This document shows positions 1 through 6,522 of a DNA stretch of 6,948 nucleotides, piece by piece (position 1 is the stretch's first letter; the number at the start of each line of letters is the position of its first letter). The stretch spans positions 1 through 6,948 of the forward strand of contig JBKJVQ010000004.1 in assembly GCA_046717125.1 (NCBI GenBank), written 5' to 3'. This stretch comes from JBKJVQ01 sp046717125. Its GTDB lineage: Bacteria > Pseudomonadota > Alphaproteobacteria > Rhizobiales > Methyloligellaceae. The translations under genes and the position numbers were made by a program. The notes below the pieces were generated by a model. That model was not told where the DNA came from. It searched no databases and was given only the letters and a program-made list of their open reading frames with translations.

Positions 1-111
1 GCGTTCTGCCGGTTGAAGGACTTCCGCCGGATCGCCACCCGCTACGACAAGCTCGCCGCCAACTTCCTCTCAGCCGTTGCGCTCGCCGCTATCGTCGCGT
101 TCTGGGTGTGA
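1..111 (+). CDS. IS5-family transposase, C-terminal end only (cut by window edge)
   Basis: The first base opens a reading frame that runs 36 codons to a TGA at 109-111. It contains the block CRLKDFRRIATRYDKLA and ends in an alanine-rich hydrophobic stretch closing with FWV. This is the typical carboxyl end of DDE transposases of the IS5 family (IS427-like group), where the YxKLAxNFxxxVxLA block follows the last catalytic glutamate. The catalytic residues lie outside the window, so I cannot tell whether the element is intact or a remnant. A probable terminal inverted repeat begins two bases after the stop, which fits an element whose transposase runs almost to its right end. The enzyme would cut and rejoin DNA at the IS ends. 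The family call is from recalled sequence pattern; the exact IS name is unknown. Confidence 0.8.
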   Translation, partial: AFCRLKDFRRIATRYDKLAANFLSAVALAAIVAFWV

Positions 112-112
112 A

Positions 113-126
113 TGAGTCCCGACCCT
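113..126. mobile_element. Probable right terminal inverted repeat of the IS5-type element
   Basis: The sequence TGAGTCCCGACCCT follows the transposase stop almost immediately. IS427-group elements commonly end in a GAGTC..GACCCT-like terminus with the transposase stop just inside it. The mate at the left end is outside the window, so the repeat cannot be confirmed. The bases that follow (TAA at 126-129) could include the short TNA-type target duplication of this group. Boundaries are uncertain by a few bases. Confidence 0.45.
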
Positions 127-160
127 AAAACGGTCCTCCGCTACCACCCGCATTTCGCTC

Positions 161-194
161 ACCGGCTTGCAACCTGTCCGGTCATGCCGTACGG
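161..194. promoter_or_regulatory. Candidate operator/promoter region of the higBA-type operon
   Basis: Between the IS end and the toxin start lie an inverted repeat ACCGG (161-165) / CCGGT (178-182) with a 12-nt spacer and a perfect palindrome CCGTACGG (187-194). HigA-type antitoxins usually repress their own operon by binding palindromes at the promoter, so one of these may be the site. I see no convincing -35/-10 pair. The IS end only 35-50 bp upstream means the native promoter may have been cut away or replaced. Short palindromes are also common by chance in GC-rich DNA. Confidence 0.3.
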
Positions 195-202
195 TGGACT
201 TG

Positions 203-487
203 ATGAGAATACGGAGCATCCGGCATCGCGGCTTGAGGCGATTGGTCGAGCGTGACGATGACAGTGCGATCAAGCGGGATCTCGTCAGACGAGTCCGCAA
301 CATCATCGCGGTGCTAATCTCCGCTTCCGATTTGGATGGCGTCTCCGGTTTGCCCGGCTGGCGAATCCATCGGCTCTCAGGAAATCGTGCCAGTGTCTGG
401 AGCATTTCTGTGTCCGGGAATTGGCGGATCACATTCGAGATCACAGACGGCGAGATCGCCCACCTCGATCTGGAGGATTATCATTGA
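203..487 (+). CDS. higB: HigB-like toxin (RelE/ParE superfamily mRNA interferase)
   Basis: This is a predicted 94-residue ribosome-dependent mRNA endonuclease, the toxin of a type II toxin-antitoxin pair. It starts MRIRSIRHRGLRRL, matching the usual HigB opening (I-x-S-F-R-H-K-G-L), and carries the family core GWRIHRL, then WSISVSGNWRITF, and ends LEDYH. Length and the final ED-YH are typical. I chose the ATG at 203 rather than the in-frame TTG at 167, because the extra 12 residues do not fit the family and GGTGGA (193-198) can serve as a ribosome-binding site for the ATG. The stop TGA shares its last base with the ATG of the next gene, so the two are translationally coupled. Toxin-first order is typical of higBA. 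Activity is inferred from family, with no disabling change seen. Confidence 0.88.
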   Translation: MRIRSIRHRGLRRLVERDDDSAIKRDLVRRVRNIIAVLISASDLDGVSGLPGWRIHRLSGNRASVWSISVSGNWRITFEITDGEIAHLDLEDYH

Positions 488-801
488 TGCCTGACGCTCA
501 AATCAAAGTTGGCATGATCCCGCCGCATCCCGGGGCCTTCGTCCGGGACGAGGTGCTGGAGCCGTTCAAGCTTTCCATCACTCGCGCATCCGAAATCCTG
601 CATGTGCGACGGGCCACGCTGTCCGATTTCGTCAATGGGAAGGCGGCCCTATCAGCTGAAATGGCGCTTCGGATCGAAAAGGCTTTCGGCGTTGACATGG
701 ACATGCTGCTGCGGATGCAGGTCTGGCATGATGGTTGCGCCGTTCGCGCGCGTGCGGATGAGATTGATGTCGAACCCTATAAGACGCGCAATACGGCATA
801 G
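487..801 (+). CDS. higA: HigA-like antitoxin, XRE-type helix-turn-helix
   Basis: This 104-residue protein is the predicted antitoxin of the pair: it would bind and neutralise the HigB-like toxin and repress the operon. The PHPG motif sits at residues 13-16, followed by the family sequence FVRDEVLEPFKLSITRASEI. The helix-turn-helix lies at about residues 28-60 (LHVRRATLSDFVNGKAALS), then EMALRIEKAFG and a C-terminal LLRMQVWHD...RADEI segment. These are features of the VapI/HigA branch of XRE regulators. The start at 487 overlaps the toxin stop as TGATG; a more upstream in-frame start would only run back through the toxin gene, and the internal Met at residue 10 has no good ribosome-binding site. 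The pair stands alone between an IS end and the methylotrophy genes and is probably not functionally tied to them. Confidence 0.88.
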   Translation: MPDAQIKVGMIPPHPGAFVRDEVLEPFKLSITRASEILHVRRATLSDFVNGKAALSAEMALRIEKAFGVDMDMLLRMQVWHDGCAVRARADEIDVEPYKTRNTA

Positions 802-947
802 CCTGCAAATTCGTACGCCGGTCAGCCGCCGCAGCCTGCGTCAATAAGCCCAAAGTCGTAGATGATTGCAAAACGGTAATGGAATGAATTACGCTGCCTG
901 TTCCGATTGCACGAACGCCGATTCAGTGGGCAGCGAGTTGGGGGCCA
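802..947. other. Non-coding gap between higA and ftfL, probable ftfL promoter region
   Basis: This 146-bp stretch holds no convincing gene. It is visibly richer in A/T from about 842 to 912 than the flanking coding DNA, as expected of a promoter region. It contains the inverted repeat described separately (876-892) and a direct repeat GATTGCA at 864-870 and 905-911, 41 bp apart and bracketing it. I find no strong sigma70-like hexamer pair and no clear terminator after higA. The ribosome-binding site for ftfL is only a weak G-run (GGGGG, 940-944) three bases before the ATG. Confidence 0.55.
876..892. promoter_or_regulatory. Candidate LysR-type operator upstream of ftfL
   Basis: GTAAT and ATTAC form a perfect 5-bp inverted repeat separated by 7 nt (GTAATGGAATGAATTAC), ending 55 bp before the ftfL start. 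LysR-type regulators recognise short interrupted dyads of this kind. In Methylobacterium extorquens the LysR-type protein QscR controls serine-cycle genes, and CbbR-type relatives bind TTA/TNA-type half-sites. The link to a QscR-like regulator is inference; no regulator gene is in the window, and a 5-bp dyad can arise by chance. Confidence 0.35.
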
Positions 948-2687
948 ATGTCAGTTCAAGCGCGTGATGGCGCCAAAAAGACCGCCAAACCTTCAGACGA
1001 ACAGCACAAAAACCCAAAGTCCGACATTGAGATCAGCCAGGCCGCTACGATGCGGCCGATCCTCGACGTAGCGGCTGAAAAACTCGACATTCCGCCCGAA
1101 CATCTCATCCCGTACGGCCACTACAAAGCCAAGGTCTCGCTCGACTTCATCGACACGCTGAAGGAGCGCCCCGACGGCAAGCTGATCCTGGTCACCGCCA
1201 TCACGCCGACGGCAGCCGGCGAGGGGAAGACCACGACCACTGTGGGTCTCGGCGATGCCCTGAACGCGATCGGCGAGAAGGCCATGATCTGCGTCCGCGA
1301 GCCATCGCTCGGGCCGTGTTTCGGCATGAAGGGCGGCGCGGCAGGCGGCGGTTACGCGCAGGTCGTGCCGATGGAGGACATCAACCTCCACTTTACCGGC
1401 GACTTCCACGCCATCGGCGCGGCCAACAATCTGCTCGCGGCAATGATCGACAACCATGTTTATTGGGGCAACAAGCTCGATATCGACGTGCGCCGGATTA
1501 CTTGGCGCCGCGCCGTCGACATGAACGACCGCGCGCTCCGTTCGATCGTCTCGTCGCTCGGCGGCGCCACCAACGGCTTCCCGCGTGAGGCGGGTTTCGA
1601 CATCACCGTGGCGTCGGAGGTCATGGCGATCTTCTGCCTCGCGACAGACCTCGCGGATCTGCAGCGGCGACTCGGCCAGATCCAGGTTGGCCAGACGCGC
1701 GACAAGAAGCCCGTCACCGCGCAGGACCTTTCCGCCGCGGGCTCCATGGCGGCCTTGCTCAAGGATGCGCTGGCGCCAAATCTCGTGCAGACGCTCGAGA
1801 ACAACCCCGCCTTCATCCATGGCGGTCCGTTCGCCAACATCGCTCATGGCTGCAATTCGGTGATTGCCACCAAAGCAGCGCTCAAGCTCGCGGATTACGT
1901 GATCACCGAAGCCGGCTTCGGCGCGGATCTCGGAGCGGAAAAGTTCTTCGACATAAAATGCCGCAAGGCAGGCCTGAAGCCGGACTGCGCCGTACTCGTC
2001 GCGACCATCCGTGCACTGAAGATGCATGGCGGGCTGGCCAAGGACGAGCTCAAGACCGAGAATGTGGAGGCCCTCGAGAAGGGCCTGGTCAATCTCGAGC
2101 GGCACGTGGAGAACCTGAGAAGATTTGGTGTTCCGGTCGTTGTCGCCATCAATCGCTTCTCCAGCGACACCCAGGCCGAGATGGCGCTGATCGAGGAACG
2201 TTGCGGCAAGCTCGGCGTCGACTGTGTCGTAGCCGACCACTGGGCGCTCGGCGGCGAGGGCGCGACTGACCTCGCTCGGTCGGTCGTCCAGACCATCGGG
2301 AAGACGCCCTCGGAGTTCAAGCCGCTCTATCCGGACGATATGCCGCTCCTGGACAAGGCCCGGAAGGTCGCGCAGGAAATCTACGGCGCGACCGACATCG
2401 TCGCCGACAAGAGCATTCGCGACCGGTTTGCCGAGATCGAAAAGCAGGGCTTCGGGAATATCCCGGTTTGCTTCGCCAAGACGCAATACAGCTTCAGCAC
2501 GAACCCCGATGCCAAGGGCGCGCCTAGCGGATTCACGATCGCGATCCGCGAGGTCAGGCTCTCGGCCGGCGCTGAGTTTGCTGTCGTGATCTGCGGCGAC
2601 ATCATGACCATGCCGGGCTTACCGAAGGTGCCTGCGGCCAACAATATCGAACTTGCGGCAGACGGCCGCATCACAGGTTTATTCTAA
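948..2687 (+). CDS. ftfL: Formate-tetrahydrofolate ligase
   Basis: The enzyme joins formate to tetrahydrofolate at the expense of ATP, giving 10-formyl-H4F; in methylotrophs it is the entry point of formate into assimilation. The 579-residue product has the nucleotide-binding loop TPTAAGEGKT at residues 86-95 (Lys94), the family block EPSLGPCFGMKGGAAGGG from residue 118, then INLHFTGDFHAI, the internal IHGGPFANIAHGCNSV, and MTMPGLPK at 553-560. The usual bacterial length is about 555-560, and alignment from memory with M. extorquens FtfL begins at SDIEIS (residue 25), so there is an N-terminal extension of about 22-24 residues rich in Lys, Asp and Gln. No ATG, GTG or TTG in frame lies near the conserved start, which supports 948, although its G-run ribosome-binding site is weak. 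It is followed after 107 nt by sga on the same strand, suggesting joint control. It is a cytoplasmic enzyme. Confidence 0.97.
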   Translation: MSVQARDGAKKTAKPSDEQHKNPKSDIEISQAATMRPILDVAAEKLDIPPEHLIPYGHYKAKVSLDFIDTLKERPDGKLILVTAITPTAAGEGKTTTTVGLGDALNAIGEKAMICVREPSLGPCFGMKGGAAGGGYAQVVPMEDINLHFTGDFHAIGAANNLLAAMIDNHVYWGNKLDIDVRRITWRRAVDMNDRALRSIVSSLGGATNGFPREAGFDITVASEVMAIFCLATDLADLQRRLGQIQVGQTRDKKPVTAQDLSAAGSMAALLKDALAPNLVQTLENNPAFIHGGPFANIAHGCNSVIATKAALKLADYVITEAGFGADLGAEKFFDIKCRKAGLKPDCAVLVATIRALKMHGGLAKDELKTENVEALEKGLVNLERHVENLRRFGVPVVVAINRFSSDTQAEMALIEERCGKLGVDCVVADHWALGGEGATDLARSVVQTIGKTPSEFKPLYPDDMPLLDKARKVAQEIYGATDIVADKSIRDRFAEIEKQGFGNIPVCFAKTQYSFSTNPDAKGAPSGFTIAIREVRLSAGAEFAVVICGDIMTMPGLPKVPAANNIELAADGRITGLF

Positions 2688-2794
2688 CTCCTATAGAACT
2701 TTTGTAGGAGCGGGGCGGACATCGATAGCTCCGTCCACTGAAGAGTCCGCGATAAGTCGGATCGAACAAATAATACCGAATAGTGGAGGAACAC
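2688..2794. other. ftfL-sga spacer with two inverted repeats and the sga ribosome-binding site
   Basis: This 107-nt gap is the longest inside the metabolic cluster. An inverted repeat CTCCTA (2688-2693) / TAGGAG (2705-2710) starts directly after the ftfL stop, with an 11-nt loop. A second, GCGGAC (2715-2720) / GTCCGC (2745-2750), has a 24-nt loop. Neither is followed by a T-run, so neither looks like a standard intrinsic terminator. The gap could hold an internal promoter or an mRNA-processing or stability element for the sga-onward transcript. GGAGGA at 2785-2790 lies four bases before the sga ATG at 2795 and decides that start. Confidence 0.4.
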
Positions 2795-4042
2795 ATGGCC
2801 GGAGCATTCACCGCAGGGCGCAATTTTCTTTTTGTGCCGGGCCCGACGAACATACCGGACAGCGTGCAGCGCGCCATGATCGTTGCCATGGAGGACCATC
2901 GTTCTCCGAAATTCCCTGAACTTACGCTTCCGCTGTTCGAAGACAGCAAGAAAGTCTTCAAGTCCAAAGAGGGGCAGGTCTTTCTCTTTCCTTCGAGCGG
3001 AACCGGCGCCTGGGAAGCCACGCTGACCAATACGCTCTCCCCGGGCGATAAAGTTCTGTCCGCGCGCTTCGGCCAATTCAGTCACCTTTGGATCGACCTC
3101 GCCCAGCGTCACGGGCTCGATGTCATCATTCAGGAGGAGGAGTGGGGCACGGGCGCTCATCCGGAGAAGATCGAGGAAGAGCTCCGCAAGGATAAGGACC
3201 ACAAGATCAAAGCCGTCATGGTGGTCCAGAACGAGACGGCGACCGGCGTAACCAGCGACATCGGGGCCGTTCGCAAGGCCATGGATGCGGCAAAACATCC
3301 GGCGCTCCTGTTCGTCGACGGTGTCAGCTCGATCGCGTCGATCGATTTCCGCATGGATGAGTGGCGCGTCGACGCAGCTGTCTGCGGGTCGCAAAAGGGG
3401 CTGATGCTGCCGGCCGGGCTCGGGATCGTCTGCGTGAGCCCGAAGGCGCTCGCGCTGCGCAAGAGCGCCGAATGTAAGCGCTGCTATTTCGACTTCGAAG
3501 ACCATATCAAGGCGAACGCAACCGGCTATTTCCCCTACACGCCGCCCCTCAATCTGCTCTACGGCCTGCGCGGTGCGCTGGACCGCCTGTTCGAGGAAGG
3601 CCTCGACAACGTCTTTGCGCGGCATCAGCATCTGGCCGACGGAGCGCGCGCTGCCATCGACGCTTGGGGGCTCAAGCTCTGCGCCAAGGAGAAGAAGTGG
3701 CAGTCGAACACGGTCAGCGCGATCATGGTGCCGGAAGGCTTCAACGGCGCTGACGTCATCGACATCGCGTTCCGCCGCTACAACCTCGCACTCGGCGCTG
3801 GTCTGTCGAAGGTCGCGGGCAAGCTGTTCCGCATCGGACATCTCGGCGATCTCAACGAACTCATGCTGCTCGGCGCTATTTCCGGTGCGGAAATGGCGAT
3901 GAACGATGCCGGCATGGACGTGAAGCCGGGCAGTGGCGTCGGCGCGGCGCAGGAATTCTTCCGCAAGGCGACGCAGAAGAAGGACGGCCGAGCCGCCGGG
4001 TCCGAGCGCGCCAAGAAAGAAAGCGTCGCGCATGCCCAGTGA
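2795..4042 (+). CDS. sga: Serine-glyoxylate aminotransferase
   Basis: This PLP enzyme transfers the amino group of serine to glyoxylate, yielding hydroxypyruvate and glycine, a central serine-cycle step. It is 415 residues and belongs to the class V (alanine-glyoxylate type) aminotransferases. It opens with GRNFLFVPGPTNIPDSV, has the phosphate-binding SGTG at 68-71, EEEWGTGAHPEKIEEEL, NETATGV, the pyridine-nitrogen aspartate in VDGVSS (Asp175) and the Schiff-base lysine in GSQKGLMLPAGLG (Lys201). It ends with a conserved GHLGDLNELMLLGAISGAEM block. The ATG at 2795 follows a strong GGAGGA; an in-frame GTG at 2783 lies upstream of that site and is rejected. The last 25 or so residues are rich in Lys and Arg and extend beyond the M. 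extorquens protein (about 402 residues, from memory). hprA begins 10 nt after its stop. Cytoplasmic. Confidence 0.97.
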   Translation: MAGAFTAGRNFLFVPGPTNIPDSVQRAMIVAMEDHRSPKFPELTLPLFEDSKKVFKSKEGQVFLFPSSGTGAWEATLTNTLSPGDKVLSARFGQFSHLWIDLAQRHGLDVIIQEEEWGTGAHPEKIEEELRKDKDHKIKAVMVVQNETATGVTSDIGAVRKAMDAAKHPALLFVDGVSSIASIDFRMDEWRVDAAVCGSQKGLMLPAGLGIVCVSPKALALRKSAECKRCYFDFEDHIKANATGYFPYTPPLNLLYGLRGALDRLFEEGLDNVFARHQHLADGARAAIDAWGLKLCAKEKKWQSNTVSAIMVPEGFNGADVIDIAFRRYNLALGAGLSKVAGKLFRIGHLGDLNELMLLGAISGAEMAMNDAGMDVKPGSGVGAAQEFFRKATQKKDGRAAGSERAKKESVAHAQ

Positions 4043-4052
4043 GGCCGCCCGC

Positions 4053-4997
4053 ATGCAGCACTCGATCGTGTTCCTCGATCGGGAGTCGGTCGACGCAGAG
4101 GTGCGCAAGCCGGACTTTCCGCATGCCTACAAGGAATACCAGTCGACCTGGACGCCCGAGGAGATCGTCGATCGGCTGAAGGACGCGACCATCGCCATCA
4201 TCAACAAGGTGCCGATGCGCGGCGAGGTCCTGAAGCAGCTCCCGCAGCTCAAGCTGATCGCTGTCGCGGCGACCGGCACGGACGTCGTCGACAAGTCGTA
4301 TTGCAAAGAGAACGGCATCGCGGTCGTCAATATCCGCAACTACGCTTTCAATACGGTGCCCGAGCATGTCCTCGCGCTGATGTTCGCGCTCCGGCGCAAC
4401 CTGCCTGCCTATGTCGAGGACGTGCGCAACGGCCGCTGGAATAAGTCGCAGCAGTTCTGCTTCTTCGATCATCCGATCCGCGACATCGCCGGTTCGACGA
4501 TGGGCATCGTGGGCTACGGCGCGATCGGCAAGGCGCTCGGAAAGCGCGCCGCAGGCCTCGGTATGAAGGTCCTTCCCTACGACGTGTTTCCGCAGCCCGG
4601 GCTCGTCGATTTCGACACGATCCTGAAGGAGAGCGACGTCATCTCGCTGCACGTGCCCCTTACGCCGGACACCAAGAACATGATCGGCGCGAAGCAGTTC
4701 AAAATGATGAAGCCGACCGCCATCCTGATCAACACGGCGCGGGGCGGTCTCGTGGACGAGGCGGCGCTCGCCGAAGCCTTGCAGAACGGAACCATCGCCG
4801 GCGCGGGGTTCGACGTGCTCACGAACGAGCCTCCGAAGGAGGGCAACATCCTCCTCGATCTGAAGTCTCCCAATCTGATCGTCACCCCGCACGTCGCCTG
4901 GGCAAGCATCGAGGCGATGCAGTTTCTCGCCGATCAGCTCATAGACAATGTCGAGGCATTCGTCGCGGGCAAGCCGCAAAATGTCGTGTCGGAGTAG
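4053..4997 (+). CDS. hprA: Hydroxypyruvate reductase (NAD(P)H-dependent, D-2-hydroxyacid dehydrogenase family)
   Basis: It reduces hydroxypyruvate to D-glycerate, the step after Sga in the serine cycle. The 314-residue protein has the family two-domain layout: catalytic domain segments at both ends around a nucleotide-binding domain. Visible signatures are VAATGTDVVD, VPEHVLALMFALRR, the Rossmann glycines GYGAIG (154-159), INTARGG with catalytic Arg230, Glu259 in TNEPPKEGN and His280 in VTPHVAWAS, giving the complete Arg-Glu-His set. The start at 4053 (MQHSIVFLDRES) matches the M. extorquens HprA beginning and length and has GAGG at 4041-4044. An in-frame ATG at 4032 would overlap the sga stop and add seven residues (MPSEAAR) with no good ribosome-binding site, so it is second choice. 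mtdA follows after 5 nt. Confidence 0.96.
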   Translation: MQHSIVFLDRESVDAEVRKPDFPHAYKEYQSTWTPEEIVDRLKDATIAIINKVPMRGEVLKQLPQLKLIAVAATGTDVVDKSYCKENGIAVVNIRNYAFNTVPEHVLALMFALRRNLPAYVEDVRNGRWNKSQQFCFFDHPIRDIAGSTMGIVGYGAIGKALGKRAAGLGMKVLPYDVFPQPGLVDFDTILKESDVISLHVPLTPDTKNMIGAKQFKMMKPTAILINTARGGLVDEAALAEALQNGTIAGAGFDVLTNEPPKEGNILLDLKSPNLIVTPHVAWASIEAMQFLADQLIDNVEAFVAGKPQNVVSE

Positions 4998-5002
4998 GGC
5001 GG

Positions 5003-5860
5003 ATGAAGAAGCTCCTGTTCCTGCTCGATACGGATCCCTACGCAAGCGTGTTCGACACCGTCGTCGCGTATGACGGCGGCGCGGATCACGTCGCGGGCTA
5101 CGCGAACGTCACGCCGGACAATGTCGGCGCGCTGGTCGATGGCACCATTTTCACCCGCGGAGGCAAGGACAAGCAGAATACCGCGATCTTTGTCGGTGGC
5201 GGCGATATGGCCAAGGGCGAGACCCTGTTTGGGGCGGTGAAGAAGAAATTCTTCGGCCCCTTCCGCGTCTCGGCCATGCTCGACTCCAACGGCTCCAACA
5301 CCACGGCCGCGGCAGGCGTCGCACTTCTTGAGAAGGCCGGCAAGCTGAAGGGCAAGAAAGCCGTTGTGCTCGCAGGCACCGGACCCGTCGGTATGCGCGC
5401 AGCCGCATTTCTCGGCCAAGAGGGCGCGGAGGTCAGTCTCACTTCGCGTGAGCAAGGCCGCGCCGACAATGCCGCGAAGGCAATCGAGTCGCGTTTCGGC
5501 GTCAAGGTGAAGGCCGTTGAGGCTACGGACGATGCGGCGCGCGCGAAGGCGGTCAAGGACGCAAGCATTGTGTTCGCGGCCGGTGCGATCGGCGTCAAGC
5601 TTTTGCGGGCCGAGGACTGGCAGAACAATTCCACGATCGAAATGCTGGCCGATGTGAATGCGCAGCCGCCGCTCGGCATCGAGGGTGTCGAGGCGACCGA
5701 CAAGGCCAAAGAGCATTCGGGAAAAATCGTGTTCGGTGCGCTGGGCATTGGCGGGCTCAAGCTCAAACTGCATCGCGGCTGCATCGCAAAACTGTTCGAG
5801 AGTTCTGATGGCGTGCTCGACGCCGAGCAGATCTACGCTCTGGCGAAAGAGATGGCATGA
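5003..5860 (+). CDS. mtdA: NADP-dependent methylene-tetrahydromethanopterin/methylene-tetrahydrofolate dehydrogenase MtdA
   Basis: MtdA catalyses NADP(H)-linked interconversion of methylene and methenyl forms of H4F and, in characterised enzymes, H4MPT. In assimilation it reduces methenyl-H4F to methylene-H4F for serine synthesis. The 285-residue product matches the M. extorquens enzyme (288 residues, from memory) throughout: FDTVVAYDGGADHVAGYANV, DGTIFTRGGKDKQ, FFGPFRVS, DSNGSNTTAAAG from residue 94, the dinucleotide loop GTGPVG (125-130), NAQPPLGIEG and a highly conserved ending GIGGLKLKLHRGCIAKLFESS. The ATG at 5003 follows GGAG (4991-4994) and AGGGCGG, five bases after the hprA stop. Its stop overlaps the fchA start as ATGA. 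MtdA is largely confined to methylotrophs and so supports the lifestyle call. It implies an H4MPT-dependent oxidation route elsewhere in the genome, which the window does not show. Confidence 0.97.
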   Translation: MKKLLFLLDTDPYASVFDTVVAYDGGADHVAGYANVTPDNVGALVDGTIFTRGGKDKQNTAIFVGGGDMAKGETLFGAVKKKFFGPFRVSAMLDSNGSNTTAAAGVALLEKAGKLKGKKAVVLAGTGPVGMRAAAFLGQEGAEVSLTSREQGRADNAAKAIESRFGVKVKAVEATDDAARAKAVKDASIVFAAGAIGVKLLRAEDWQNNSTIEMLADVNAQPPLGIEGVEATDKAKEHSGKIVFGALGIGGLKLKLHRGCIAKLFESSDGVLDAEQIYALAKEMA

Positions 5861-6492
5861 GCACCGCGATCAAGGACAACCGGATCCAAGAGTTTCTCGA
5901 CGCGCTGGCAAGCCAGGCGGCGACGCCCGGCGGCGGCGGCGCGGCGGCGATCATCGGCGCGATGGGCGCAGCACTTGTGAGCATGGTGTGCAACCTCACC
6001 ATCGGCAAAAAGAAATATGTCGAGGTCGAGGGCGAGATGAAGGACGTGCTCGCCAAGGCCGAGGCGCTTCGCCACAGATTGACCGGCATGATCCAGGACG
6101 ACGTGAAGGCGTTCGATTCCGTGATGGCCGCCTATGGGCTGCCAAAGGAGACCGACGCCGACAAAGCCAAGCGTGAGACGGCGATCCAGGCCGCGCTGAA
6201 GCAGGCGACCGACGTTCCGCTGGCCTGCTGCCAGGCGGCGCGCGAGGTTATCGACCTTGCGCTTGCCGCCTCGGAGAAGGGCAATCTCAACGTCATCAGC
6301 GACGCCGGCGTGGCCGTGCTCGCCGCTTATGCTGCACTGCGAAGCGGGGCGCTGAATGTCTATACGAATGCAAAAATGATTACGGACAAAACCTTCGCTG
6401 ACGCTAAGCTGAAGGAATTGGAAGGACTTCTGACCGGCGCTGAAGGAGCGACCGAGAAGGCTTACGGTATCGTCAAGGGCAAGCTGAGCTAA
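5857..6492 (+). CDS. fchA: Methenyltetrahydrofolate cyclohydrolase FchA
   Basis: FchA interconverts 10-formyl-H4F and 5,10-methenyl-H4F, linking FtfL to MtdA. The 211-residue protein belongs to the formimidoyl-H4F cyclodeaminase-like family, not to the FolD type. It has the glycine-rich TPGGGGAAA from residue 23, then GAMGAALVSMVCNLTIGKKKY, a helical middle, DVPLACCQAAREVIDLA and GNLNVISDAGVAVL with the family NxxSDAG motif. Similarity to M. extorquens FchA (about 208 residues, from memory) runs end to end. The start ATG overlaps the mtdA stop by four bases (ATGA), so translation is likely coupled and the partners made in step. There is a 44-nt gap before mtkA. No defects seen. Confidence 0.97.
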   Translation: MSTAIKDNRIQEFLDALASQAATPGGGGAAAIIGAMGAALVSMVCNLTIGKKKYVEVEGEMKDVLAKAEALRHRLTGMIQDDVKAFDSVMAAYGLPKETDADKAKRETAIQAALKQATDVPLACCQAAREVIDLALAASEKGNLNVISDAGVAVLAAYAALRSGALNVYTNAKMITDKTFADAKLKELEGLLTGAEGATEKAYGIVKGKLS

Positions 6493-6522
6493 GCTCAAAA
6501 CCGCCCGCCGAAAAAAGACTGG

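Noticed and set aside
167..202. Upstream TTG start for the HigB-like toxin
   Set aside because: The 12 extra residues do not fit the family's usual start, and the ATG at 203 has a usable ribosome-binding site and matches typical HigB length.
824..842. GC-rich stretch after higA as a terminator
   Set aside because: Only a 4-bp stem (CGCA/TGCG) can be drawn and no T-run follows.
993..2486. A 497-codon open frame on the minus strand across ftfL
   Set aside because: It is the antisense shadow of a GC-rich gene with strong codon bias. The translation is rich in Arg, Asp, Glu and Val with no recognisable domain, while the plus strand encodes an unmistakable FtfL.
2688..2710. Inverted repeat after ftfL as an intrinsic terminator
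   Set aside because: The stem is only 6 bp with an 11-nt loop and no T-run follows, so it does not meet the usual form; kept only as a structured element of unknown role.
4032..4052. Earlier ATG for hprA overlapping the end of sga
   Set aside because: The seven added residues are not in the recalled homologue, and the GAGG at 4041-4044 is placed for the ATG at 4053.
2684..4108. A 474-codon open frame on the minus strand across sga
   Set aside because: It is antisense to a clear aminotransferase gene, has low-complexity composition, no family motif and no plausible ribosome-binding site or neighbour. Treated as a shadow.
3876..5045. A 389-codon open frame on the minus strand across hprA
   Set aside because: It runs from the sga 3' end through hprA into the start of mtdA, ignoring real gene boundaries, and shows no domain; a shadow of the plus-strand genes.
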